A stretch of DNA of 64,000 bases, taken from Bacillota bacterium (GTDB lineage: Bacteria > Bacillota > Clostridia > Christensenellales > DTU072). Made by a program: the position numbers and the translations under genes. Location of the stretch: contig JAEXAB010000003.1 of the NCBI GenBank assembly GCA_023394875.1, forward strand, positions 558,001-622,000. Reading direction: 5' to 3'. Below the pieces are notes generated by a model. The model ran no database searches, was not told where the DNA came from, and worked only from the letters and a program-made list of their open reading frames with translations. Of this stretch, positions 6,965-14,905 are shown in pieces (the first letter of the stretch is position 1; each line of letters starts with the position of its first letter).

Positions 6965-7903
6965 TTATTTCTCCCTATATTTTTCTAATGTATTGACTAT
7001 TATTTCATAAGATATTTTCGCAATTTCGCTTCGCTTGATATCTGTTTCAAGCAATCGAGGAAATTCACTATTAACGAGATAACTGTTTGTGGATATAATC
7101 TGATAGCGCTTGTTTTCAAAAGCCCCAATACTATAACCATATTCAATTAATTTTTCAATAAATTTTTCGCGAATTTCATCATTGCAAACTTGCGCTAATA
7201 TTGCGTTTACAAGTCCATTTATACTTGTGTTTTCTCCATCAAATTTTTCGCTGAGATTATCCACTCTAATAATGATTAAATGCCCGTCAATTTGAGATGA
7301 GAGTTGCGTAATTGATGAAATTTTAATCGTAACTGCCGATGCTGAGATTGTTTTTATCTCACTCCACGTATCGCCGTAAGCAAAATCTTTAGTGAATCTA
7401 TTAGGTCCACTCCAAGCATCAATAGCACAATCTATTCCAATATTTGGTGCTAGCCTATTAGAAAGGAAATATAGCTCTCCAAACAACCCCTTGCTCATTT
7501 CCTCGCTTAGTTCCCCGCTTTCTTTTTTCAGCAGTTTACGCCATATATAGAAATGATTTTTTAATGCCGTAAACGCAGCCTCCTCGGTCTTTATTTTTTC
7601 ATCTGCTACTGCGCTCGTTAGACTTCCGCACAATGCATAAAATGCCTCCTTTGCCTGTAGATCTATAAGATCGAAGTTTAACCAATTTACCTGCTCTTTT
7701 TCTGTTCCATGCGTTACTCTAATCAATTTCGTTGAGTCAATTTGAGGAGGTTCTTTTGTTGAAAGAAAACAAAGTCGAAATCCACCGTTTGGGTTAATTC
7801 CATAAAAAACCTTTATTACAGCATCAAGGGAAAGCTTCTTTATATTCCCCTTCATCTCTGCTTGAAGCAACGTAAACTTTTCTGTGAAATCAATCACCAT
7901 CAT
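6965..7903 (-). CDS. PD-(D/E)XK motif protein (DUF4420-like nuclease)
   Basis: About 312 residues. A PD-(D/E)XK nuclease core is visible: GLFGELYFL with E143, then FTKDFAYG with D173, and SEIKTI with E182 and K184. This matches the DUF4420 family of restriction-associated nucleases, named as family knowledge. I chose the ATG at 7903 because GAGGAGGAAG sits directly in front of it, inside the last codons of the Z1 gene; an earlier start at 7933 would lack a ribosome binding site. The two genes overlap by 14 nt, indicating coupling. It is probably the DNA-cleaving partner of the Z1 helicase. Confidence 0.82.
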   Translation of the reverse strand: MMVIDFTEKFTLLQAEMKGNIKKLSLDAVIKVFYGINPNGGFRLCFLSTKEPPQIDSTKLIRVTHGTEKEQVNWLNFDLIDLQAKEAFYALCGSLTSAVADEKIKTEEAAFTALKNHFYIWRKLLKKESGELSEEMSKGLFGELYFLSNRLAPNIGIDCAIDAWSGPNRFTKDFAYGDTWSEIKTISASAVTIKISSITQLSSQIDGHLIIIRVDNLSEKFDGENTSINGLVNAILAQVCNDEIREKFIEKLIEYGYSIGAFENKRYQIISTNSYLVNSEFPRLLETDIKRSEIAKISYEIIVNTLEKYREK

Positions 7904-10673
7904 CTTCCTCCTCATCATCGTTATTTGATTCAACTAATTGCTCATCACGCTTAACTAGATTTAGTCTGAAAGTGATATATGTAGCTTTTTCAATTCCAGG
8001 AAAACCTACACCAAGACCCCATAAAAACTCACCTTCAAACGCTGACTTTATTACTTCTTTTTTTGCATCGGTTTCTCTCTTATTCGTAACTTCGTTTATC
8101 GTATATTCCCGCAAATCAATAGGAAAAACAATAAGCAATGGTGGTCTGTCAACCGATAAAAAATCTTGCGCTACGGGTTCTGGGCTAGCCTTTTGTTTCT
8201 CTATAGGTTTTGCTGCGTTTGATCGAATTGCATGTTCTTTTGCCTCAATGATTTGTTTCTCGTCTAGCCCAACACCGAACATACTTGGTTCGCTTAATCG
8301 ATTGTTCTTCCCTGAAACGCGAATTATGTTTTCTTGATCTCTTGAATCAAAGCGACGTTGAATTGCGTTAATCTTTACTCCATTCAGTTCGAATGTTGGA
8401 TTATCCTTGTCTCCGTTTGCGATAAGGACATCCCATACTTCATCTATCGCACTTTGTTTAATATATTCTGATATATTGCTTCCGTTAAATTTCACATTTT
8501 CATAAGGAATAATTACCTTTTCAAGTAAATCAGCAATATGCTCTGCTGGCACATTACGAATAAACCTGCGTCCTTCAGCAGGTATTGTCAACCCTAAATT
8601 AGCGATTTTTTTGAAGAACGCATAAATAGCCGCTTTGTTTTTTAAATTAATTTTGGGGTCTTTATAGAGCTTTGAAGTATCGGTATTAACGCTCGAAAAA
8701 TTCATTCTGCGTTCGACAACAACCGTATTACGTGTTTTATTACGTGCTGTAGGCATAAGTGCACGAACTTCAAGAGTTTCTGGACATTCTCTGACCATTA
8801 TGCCAAATTTCTCCGGCGTTTTTCCGCTTGCTGCCAATCTACTAAATTGTTCTTTTAGGTTTTCAACTGCTTCAATCACAGCTTCAAACTCATACACCGC
8901 AGATTCTATTAGGAATATCCTGCATAAGTCTTCATACTTTGGTCGATAGCCAAACCAACGACACATCTGTAAAAGTGTATCGTATGCCGAAGCACTCCTG
9001 CTGTAATAGCTTGTCATCAATCCTTCTAGCGTTAGACCACGTGAAAGAACGAATCCGCCGATTAAAATTGCGCGAGCGCCCGTTTCTTGATAAGCGTCAT
9101 AATCAAATCTTTCTTCACCTTTAATTCTTGAGTTTATGATTGCTGTTTCAAAGGCTTGAACTTCGTCATTCAGTCCAGTCTTAATTTCATCAAATGATAT
9201 CTCCGTCCTTATATCTGCATAGAATTTATCCGTTAAATATATTTCGTACAATCGCGCCATTTCTGCATTTCGCAAAAACGCTTCTGTTGATTTCAAGCTG
9301 TCCTGTGAAACAATACGTTTTAATTGTTCTATGTATTCAAAAACTGTATCACGTATCCTTGTCTGAACCTCGTTTAACCATGATATATTTATCATCATGG
9401 ATCGATGTTTTGTGGCATGACCACGCTTCGTTCTTATTACATTAGCTATCGCAAAATTGAGAATAGCATCTTTTAGGCTTTGCGGCAATTCGTTATATTC
9501 GGCGTCCTTTTTATGCAAAACGGGCAAAAAGAATGTTTCCCCCTCATCTAGTACAACAAGGTGTTTGCGTTTTTCATCGGGTTCTGTAAAAACTTTTTCG
9601 TATCCGAAATAGGTATTTGGCGAACGTAACTGAATAATAAAATTTGACGGGAAAAGGTCTTTGTATTCGTTATTATCGTACGGATTAATAAAAACATTTG
9701 CAAACGGAGTTGCAGTAAAGCCAACGTATGATGAAATTGGGAAAAAATTGAAAATGTCACGAATATGTCCATTGATTTTTGTTGGATCTTTTTCTGGTTT
9801 ATTAGTATTAACTGATGCATAATCCGACTCATCGTCTATTATAAGTATGCTGTCCGACTTGTCACTTATTTGCTCCAAATTCAACCAATCTTTAAATGCG
9901 CTTAAAACGCTTGCGTTCTTTTTTATTACACAAATAATAGGTTTATTATAATCCTCCGGCGTGCTTAGATTGCTTAATCTTGTACTCTTAACAAAATCAC
10001 GCGATAAGTCTGTAAGCGGGACCGCGAAATATTTTAAACCTGTTTCACCAACTCCCACAAAATCAATTTTACCATTTTTAATGCTTTTTCCAATCACACC
10101 TGCATCCACTCTTTTTTGTGTCTGCATTCTTAATGAGTTTGTAGCACCGGCTAGTAAAATAATTATTTTATATCCATAATCACAAGCAACGTTAATTAAT
10201 CCTAAATAATTCGCTGTTTTCCCAGATTGAACATCACCGACAACAAGTCCCTTTTTTTGTCTCTCCGCTTTTGGTGCATTACGAGAAATATTTGGATCAG
10301 CACAAAAAGACAGCACCTTTTCACTTGTTGTCTGTATTTTATTGATAACATCTTCTTCGAATCTGTCACGCCGCAAATATAGTTTGTAGCGTTCAAAATA
10401 ATCGTGTTTTACTCCTCCATATTTTCGATAAACCCATGCGTTCGGATCATATTGACCATCTGTCATCACTTCCGCATCGTATGCTCTAACTGAGCAGTTT
10501 TCTTCATATTGACAGACAGCTTCATTCACAGTCTGCTCAAAAACTTCAGGAGAAACCCCGACAAGGGCTGCAATGTTATTAGCTGCATTCGTAATTTCTG
10601 TATGGGTTGGGCATTTATCTAAGAATGCAAGGAGCATCTCATATATTTTCTTTGCAGCTTCACTATTAATCAT
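7890..10673 (-). CDS. Z1 domain superfamily II helicase-like ATPase
   Basis: A 927-residue Z1-domain protein. Helicase motifs: Walker A GDVQSGKT (146-153), a DEAD-like IIDDESD (about 278-284), FTATPFANVF (motif III, 319-328), and a C-terminal RecA-like half with GGFVLSRGLTLEG and QMCRWFGYR (motif VI-type arginines). It ends in an acidic tail. Z1 proteins are predicted DNA translocases in modification-dependent defence systems alongside MORC-like ATPases. The start ATG at 10673 follows AAAGGAGG and overlaps the stop of the ATPase gene by 8 nt. The expected job is ATP-driven movement on DNA, handing substrate to the nucleases downstream. Confidence 0.9.
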   Translation of the reverse strand: MINSEAAKKIYEMLLAFLDKCPTHTEITNAANNIAALVGVSPEVFEQTVNEAVCQYEENCSVRAYDAEVMTDGQYDPNAWVYRKYGGVKHDYFERYKLYLRRDRFEEDVINKIQTTSEKVLSFCADPNISRNAPKAERQKKGLVVGDVQSGKTANYLGLINVACDYGYKIIILLAGATNSLRMQTQKRVDAGVIGKSIKNGKIDFVGVGETGLKYFAVPLTDLSRDFVKSTRLSNLSTPEDYNKPIICVIKKNASVLSAFKDWLNLEQISDKSDSILIIDDESDYASVNTNKPEKDPTKINGHIRDIFNFFPISSYVGFTATPFANVFINPYDNNEYKDLFPSNFIIQLRSPNTYFGYEKVFTEPDEKRKHLVVLDEGETFFLPVLHKKDAEYNELPQSLKDAILNFAIANVIRTKRGHATKHRSMMINISWLNEVQTRIRDTVFEYIEQLKRIVSQDSLKSTEAFLRNAEMARLYEIYLTDKFYADIRTEISFDEIKTGLNDEVQAFETAIINSRIKGEERFDYDAYQETGARAILIGGFVLSRGLTLEGLMTSYYSRSASAYDTLLQMCRWFGYRPKYEDLCRIFLIESAVYEFEAVIEAVENLKEQFSRLAASGKTPEKFGIMVRECPETLEVRALMPTARNKTRNTVVVERRMNFSSVNTDTSKLYKDPKINLKNKAAIYAFFKKIANLGLTIPAEGRRFIRNVPAEHIADLLEKVIIPYENVKFNGSNISEYIKQSAIDEVWDVLIANGDKDNPTFELNGVKINAIQRRFDSRDQENIIRVSGKNNRLSEPSMFGVGLDEKQIIEAKEHAIRSNAAKPIEKQKASPEPVAQDFLSVDRPPLLIVFPIDLREYTINEVTNKRETDAKKEVIKSAFEGEFLWGLGVGFPGIEKATYITFRLNLVKRDEQLVESNNDDEEEDDGD

Positions 10674-12123
10674 TTGAAATCCTCCTTTTAATCTCGTCTT
10701 TTCTGTAAGCTATCTTTAGGTAGGATTCACTTGCTAACAATTCATTCAATTTTTGTTCTTGTGTAGTGTTGTCGCTAAATAATGACAAAAAACCGCAGAC
10801 TTGTTCAATGAGTCTCTGCTCCTCCTCATTGTCACCCGAATTTAGAATCTGAATTTCGCCGTTTATATCATTCATAATGATATGCTTTGGAAAATAGCAT
10901 TCCAGTTGCGAAAGAAATACATCAAGTAGAACGTTTTCTTCTTGACCTATTGTTTCACGCAATATTTTCAACACTGGATTATTTCGATTTATGGTATATT
11001 GCGATGCACCCTCACGCACAAGCGTTCGCTCCCATATCTTGTTTTCAATCAATTGTTCTTTAATTCCAGGAAACCGCGTTGTTCTGATGCTACGTGCAGT
11101 TGACTCTTTTACGACGGCCCATATTTGTGCTTTTATTTTATCGGGTATTTTCGCTGATGATTTTTTTACATCAAGCGACCACATGGAGTCAAGGGATGAT
11201 GGTATGTCGATAAGAACTCGAGCCAATTTATTGAGTTCACTTCTTGCCTCCATTCTCATCCAGCTACCCCAAAAAATAAGACGTTTATTGCGGTAAATAT
11301 AAAAACCTTGGTCATCGTAAATGCTTTTGGGATTTCCAAGTAGTTGTTTTTCTGTTGGCTTCAGCGTATTCGCAAAAGGTAAAGTATATGCAGTTACCGC
11401 TATTTTTTGACCATCTACAATAATATCTTGAGTGCGCCCTGTCTGTTGTCTTCCCACTGAGTCTATAAGAAATGGATCTCTTTTCTCCACCCTGTGACCA
11501 TCAAAATATATCTTGAAGTTATCATAAAATCTGTGAAAAACAAGCGCAGTATGTTTATTTGCATCTTCTACAGCAGTCCGAAAAGTATCTTCAAAGTTTT
11601 TTGATGAGTCTTTAAGTCTGTCAAAATTTGTCCAAACAACTAGGGTTCCCGATAGTGATTGCTTTAATCCTTCAATATGCGGCAACTTGTTTATTTCTTC
11701 TTCATCAAGAACTTCTAAATCCCAGTTGTTCGTTTCTTCAATAACATCCAAATCAAACGCCATTGCGTTCAACTTACCTTCTTTCTTTGTTGCAACCGAA
11801 AACCGACGACACTGAGAAAGTGAGGCCGATTTTAGTCCTAGACCGAAGCGGCCTAATTCTGTTGAACAGTCAGGTTTATCTCTTTTTGAACCGAGAAGCA
11901 TAGCGTTTTGCAACTCAGTATAATTCATTCCTTTCCCGTTATCTAGAAAGCAAAAATAAGGAGTCTCGGCGAGGGCATCTGAGTATATCATCAAACTCGT
12001 TGCTTCCGCAGAAATACTGTTATCGATTATATCGGCAACCGCCGTTGCAAAACTGTATCCCACAGCACGAATTCCAAAAATAAGCGCTTTTGCCGGGGGA
12101 ATATTTGCTATGCGTTTACTCAT
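10666..12123 (-). CDS. GHKL ATPase, MutL/MORC-like
   Basis: A 485-residue GHKL (gyrase, Hsp90, histidine kinase, MutL) ATPase. The N-box is ADIIDNS (residues 30-36), motif I is DNGKGM (61-66) and motif II is GRFGLGLKSAS (91-101). The rest resembles the S5-type transducer domain plus a family-specific tail. In most MutL/MORC proteins the N-box general base is Glu; here the equivalent residue is Asp31, a conservative change. The ATG at 12123 was chosen over one 27 nt upstream because GGGAGG precedes it. It shares an 8-nt overlap with the previous gene. Its likely role is an ATP-gated clamp or switch in restriction, by analogy with MORC-linked systems. Confidence 0.88.
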   Translation of the reverse strand: MSKRIANIPPAKALIFGIRAVGYSFATAVADIIDNSISAEATSLMIYSDALAETPYFCFLDNGKGMNYTELQNAMLLGSKRDKPDCSTELGRFGLGLKSASLSQCRRFSVATKKEGKLNAMAFDLDVIEETNNWDLEVLDEEEINKLPHIEGLKQSLSGTLVVWTNFDRLKDSSKNFEDTFRTAVEDANKHTALVFHRFYDNFKIYFDGHRVEKRDPFLIDSVGRQQTGRTQDIIVDGQKIAVTAYTLPFANTLKPTEKQLLGNPKSIYDDQGFYIYRNKRLIFWGSWMRMEARSELNKLARVLIDIPSSLDSMWSLDVKKSSAKIPDKIKAQIWAVVKESTARSIRTTRFPGIKEQLIENKIWERTLVREGASQYTINRNNPVLKILRETIGQEENVLLDVFLSQLECYFPKHIIMNDINGEIQILNSGDNEEEQRLIEQVCGFLSLFSDNTTQEQKLNELLASESYLKIAYRKDEIKRRISND

Positions 12124-13159
12124 TAGAATTATCCTCCCGATTATAAACAATCAAGGCAATGTCCTTTCTGAAGCAATTTGCCTCTTCAATTGTATACAAG
12201 TGCATTTTCGGTTCTTTTGCAATTTCGGTAAATAGAACTAAAAGCGTTCTATCCGCAAAATCATTGCAAAAACGCACTCTTTTTGAGGACATCGAAAAAT
12301 ATACTGTATTTGTTGCTGTAAAAAAAACCAAAGCATACTTTGTTATATTGCCTTGAATATATTCAAAATCGTAAGGCGCATACGGGTACTCCCTACCAAC
12401 ATTCCTTACTTGAGTCACATTATCGGAGTCGTATAAAAAATGTTCCGCATATTTCATCGCTTCAGTGCGATATTTATTCATTATATCGAGGTAATTTATC
12501 GCGGTAACAGAATCGCCTTCGCGTTGACGAAGTGCGATCACTTCGCTGTCGTAGTGGTCGGATATATCCGTAAATGACAAAACAAACTTGTTGCCTACTC
12601 CTTTTTCGTTAACGAAGACCTTTGAATACGGAACTTGAGGTTCGCCAACAATTGTCGCTCTAAAATTAAGCAATTTGGTATCGGTATTATATTCAAAAGC
12701 TGAAACAAAAAAAGCATAGTTATTCAATTTCGCAGAAACGGCATTAACTATTGATCGATTATCAATACTTAGTTCGTTGTCCTCAAATTGAAAACCAATA
12801 GGATAATGAACTTTTATTCTTCCGCATTGAACTTTTGATTTGTCAATCTCCTCACGTACATAAATGCAAAATTGTTTATTGCATTCTATCTTCGTGCCGT
12901 TTACAGCGATTCTGTCAAAAACAAAAACTCCTATAACTTTAATTGGTGTACGTGCATTTTTGTTTATTGAATTAATTAAATCTGCATTTGTTTCAAAGTA
13001 TTTGTATTGCGGAATTTCAAAAATTCGTCCTAATTCTTGGTCATACGAACTGCCTTGTTTTAAAGGCGTGGCGACCGTCGCAGTATGCCCGCTCTTGTTA
13101 TCGTTTTTAATATTGCAATGCAACGACTTTGTATCGATAGGTAATCTTAATACACTCAT
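12116..13159 (-). CDS. Unknown defence-operon protein (347 aa)
   Basis: I do not recognise this 347-residue protein. It has no signal peptide, membrane segment or nuclease motif that I can identify. It is mixed alpha/beta by eye, with a C-terminal stretch of hydrophobic strands (YALVFFTATNTVYF, TLLVLFTEIA). It starts on the last base of the methyltransferase stop (TAATG) and overlaps the ATPase gene by 8 nt, so it is a fixed part of the operon. Position between methyltransferase and GHKL ATPase suggests target recognition or coupling of modification to restriction, but nothing in the sequence proves it. Confidence 0.75.
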   Translation of the reverse strand: MSVLRLPIDTKSLHCNIKNDNKSGHTATVATPLKQGSSYDQELGRIFEIPQYKYFETNADLINSINKNARTPIKVIGVFVFDRIAVNGTKIECNKQFCIYVREEIDKSKVQCGRIKVHYPIGFQFEDNELSIDNRSIVNAVSAKLNNYAFFVSAFEYNTDTKLLNFRATIVGEPQVPYSKVFVNEKGVGNKFVLSFTDISDHYDSEVIALRQREGDSVTAINYLDIMNKYRTEAMKYAEHFLYDSDNVTQVRNVGREYPYAPYDFEYIQGNITKYALVFFTATNTVYFSMSSKRVRFCNDFADRTLLVLFTEIAKEPKMHLYTIEEANCFRKDIALIVYNREDNSNE

Positions 13160-14340
13160 TAATTTTCCTCCACACGTTTAAGTTTAACCCATCGTTTATT
13201 GTCAGTTTTAATTATTGCATCAAAAATCGCAGTGAGAACATTGACTACAATCGAATTGCCAATAAGTTTATTCATTTTGCGGTAACTATATCCGAGGTGA
13301 AGCGTTTTTTTATATTCATCCTCAGTAAATCCCATAAGCAAAAATGCTTCTCTGATTGTCAATCTGCGGTAAGTTTCACCTTTAGGTCCATTGTACCGAA
13401 ATAAAGCAGAAGTATGTGTCCTATCTAAATTGCATGTTATAGTTCGAACGATCAAATCGTCATTTATTTCCTTGCCATTTATTTCCCACATAATTTCTCG
13501 AGACGGCGTATTATTTAATTGTGCTATATCTGCTTCGTTTTTATATTCTTCTTTTGTATAGTCGCTTTTAATGAAGTCAGTAATCACATACTTGCGCGGT
13601 TTCTTATTCATTTCTATATGTTTAGAAATGTCAAGCGGGTCGTTACCTAAATGACTAAAGATGAAAGCACGTTCCCTATCTTGAGGGACACCAAAGTCAG
13701 CAGCATTCAAAATCATGCACTCTTCGTTTTTATACCCTATAGATTTTAAAAATGAAAGCCATAAGTCTAAATCTTTCTTATTAGTTTCTGCTTTGATAGT
13801 TTTTACATTTTCAAGCAAAAGATATTGTGGCAAACGCCCTAACTCCTTAAGTTGATTAAGTATGCGTTCTATTTCCCATAAAAGGCTAGAACGCGTCCCA
13901 GAGTCTTTTTTCATTCCATAATTCTTGCCGCCTGTGGATAGATCTTGACACGGAAAGCTATAGACGAGCAAATCGCATTCAGGCATATCAGCTGCGTTTA
14001 TTTTAGTTATCGATCCTAAGTTTTTCGATCGCTTATTCGCCCTGTAAAGATTGCCCAATGTTTCAAAGTCTAAATGCCCTAAATCTTTTATTGGTTTTAC
14101 AGAATCACGGCTAAATTCAAACTTTGAAAGTTCCTCAATCATTTTATCACGATCTGGAAGCTCAATGACGGCGCCATCATTATGAAGGGCATCATAGCAA
14201 ATAATTGCGTCAATAAACCAATCGCTTATTCCAACAACTTCATAATTAACGCCTAGTCGCTTTAATGCTGTTATTTGCGCGCCAATACCAGCGAACGCCT
14301 CAAATACACGAAGCCTGCATTTCTCTGATTTGCCTACCAT
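13159..14340 (-). CDS. DNA (cytosine-5) methyltransferase
   Basis: A 393-residue C5-MTase with the conserved motifs in order: FAGIG (motif I, 16-20), SFPCQDLS with catalytic C131 (motif IV), LLLENVK (motif VI, 175-180), QDRER (motif VIII, 220-224), and IGNSIV near the C-terminus (motif X). It transfers a methyl group from S-adenosylmethionine to cytosine C5. The target sequence cannot be read from the protein. It has RBS GAGGAG before the ATG at 14340 and is the first enzyme gene of the operon, 60 nt after the XRE regulator. It most likely marks host DNA for self-protection. Confidence 0.93.
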   Translation of the reverse strand: MVGKSEKCRLRVFEAFAGIGAQITALKRLGVNYEVVGISDWFIDAIICYDALHNDGAVIELPDRDKMIEELSKFEFSRDSVKPIKDLGHLDFETLGNLYRANKRSKNLGSITKINAADMPECDLLVYSFPCQDLSTGGKNYGMKKDSGTRSSLLWEIERILNQLKELGRLPQYLLLENVKTIKAETNKKDLDLWLSFLKSIGYKNEECMILNAADFGVPQDRERAFIFSHLGNDPLDISKHIEMNKKPRKYVITDFIKSDYTKEEYKNEADIAQLNNTPSREIMWEINGKEINDDLIVRTITCNLDRTHTSALFRYNGPKGETYRRLTIREAFLLMGFTEDEYKKTLHLGYSYRKMNKLIGNSIVVNVLTAIFDAIIKTDNKRWVKLKRVEEN

Positions 14341-14400
14341 TGTCCTCTCCTCTTTTCATCTTATGCTCTTGCTGTCTTTGGAAAACATGAACGAATGGCT

Positions 14401-14613
14401 TTACATATTTACCTTATTAGAAATAATTTCCATAATATCTGAAATTTCACAACCTAGTGCATTGCATATACGCACTAATACATCCGTATTCATATTTTCT
14501 CCTTTGTTAAGCTTTGAAATTGTTGCTGGACTTATTTGGGCGAGAGCCATTAAATCCTTTTTTTTATAATCTTTATCAATCAAGAGTTTCCACAATTTTT
14601 TATAGCTGACCAC
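14401..14613 (-). CDS. XRE-family transcription regulator (Cro/C1-type HTH)
   Basis: A 70-residue helix-turn-helix protein with the XRE pattern: KKDLMALAQISPATISKLNKGE for the HTH, and MNTDVLVRICNALGCEISDIMEI for the closing helices. The start is GTG at 14613, with GGAGG about 10 nt upstream and no in-frame ATG. It is the first gene of the operon, with a good promoter directly upstream. Small XRE proteins of this kind act as control (C) proteins timing methyltransferase and restriction expression; that role is inferred from position. The palindrome at 14684-14695 is a candidate binding site. Confidence 0.88.
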   Translation of the reverse strand: MVSYKKLWKLLIDKDYKKKDLMALAQISPATISKLNKGENMNTDVLVRICNALGCEISDIMEIISNKVNM

Positions 14614-14644
14614 GCTTATAACGCCTCCATGTTATTGTTTTTTC

Positions 14645-14673
14645 ATTATAGCAAAAATCATAATATATTACAA
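14645..14673 (-). promoter_or_regulatory. Promoter of the defence operon
   Basis: Minus strand: -35 TTGTAA (14668-14673), 17-nt spacer, -10 TATAAT (14645-14650), about 32 nt before the GTG of the XRE gene. It is the only convincing promoter for the eight genes, which have at most 60-nt gaps. Confidence 0.7.
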
Positions 14674-14905
14674 TAGTAAGTTATTGCGATCGCAAACTTT
14701 TGACCAAACTGCAATTATATTTTTGTGATTTTTATATCTTTAATATGTTTCCCCATACGACTAAAGGGTGTTAGGATTGAAACTATAATATGTTTTTAGA
14801 GTTTTGGTTCTAATTTCAAAACTCACATTTGTAATTTTGTAATATGATTTCAGATTTTCAAAAAGTGAATAGCCCCAAAATGGGCAAAAAGACTTCAAAA
14901 TGGTG
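14674..14905. other. Spacer between defence operon and rlmD, probable element end
   Basis: 232 bp with no gene. It holds a perfect 12-bp palindrome TTGCGATCGCAA (14684-14695). Immediately after the rlmD stop on the minus strand is a weak stem CAAAAT/ATTTTG followed by AAGTCTTTTT, possibly the rlmD terminator. The attachment site of the island should lie here or in the last rlmD codons, but only one end is inside the window, so the core cannot be defined. Confidence 0.45.

Noticed and set aside
4089..14613. BREX, DISARM or Dnd-type system
   Set aside because: No PglZ, PglX, BrxC, DrmA/B or Dnd proteins were recognised; the gene set fits MutL/MORC-Z1-AIPR systems instead.
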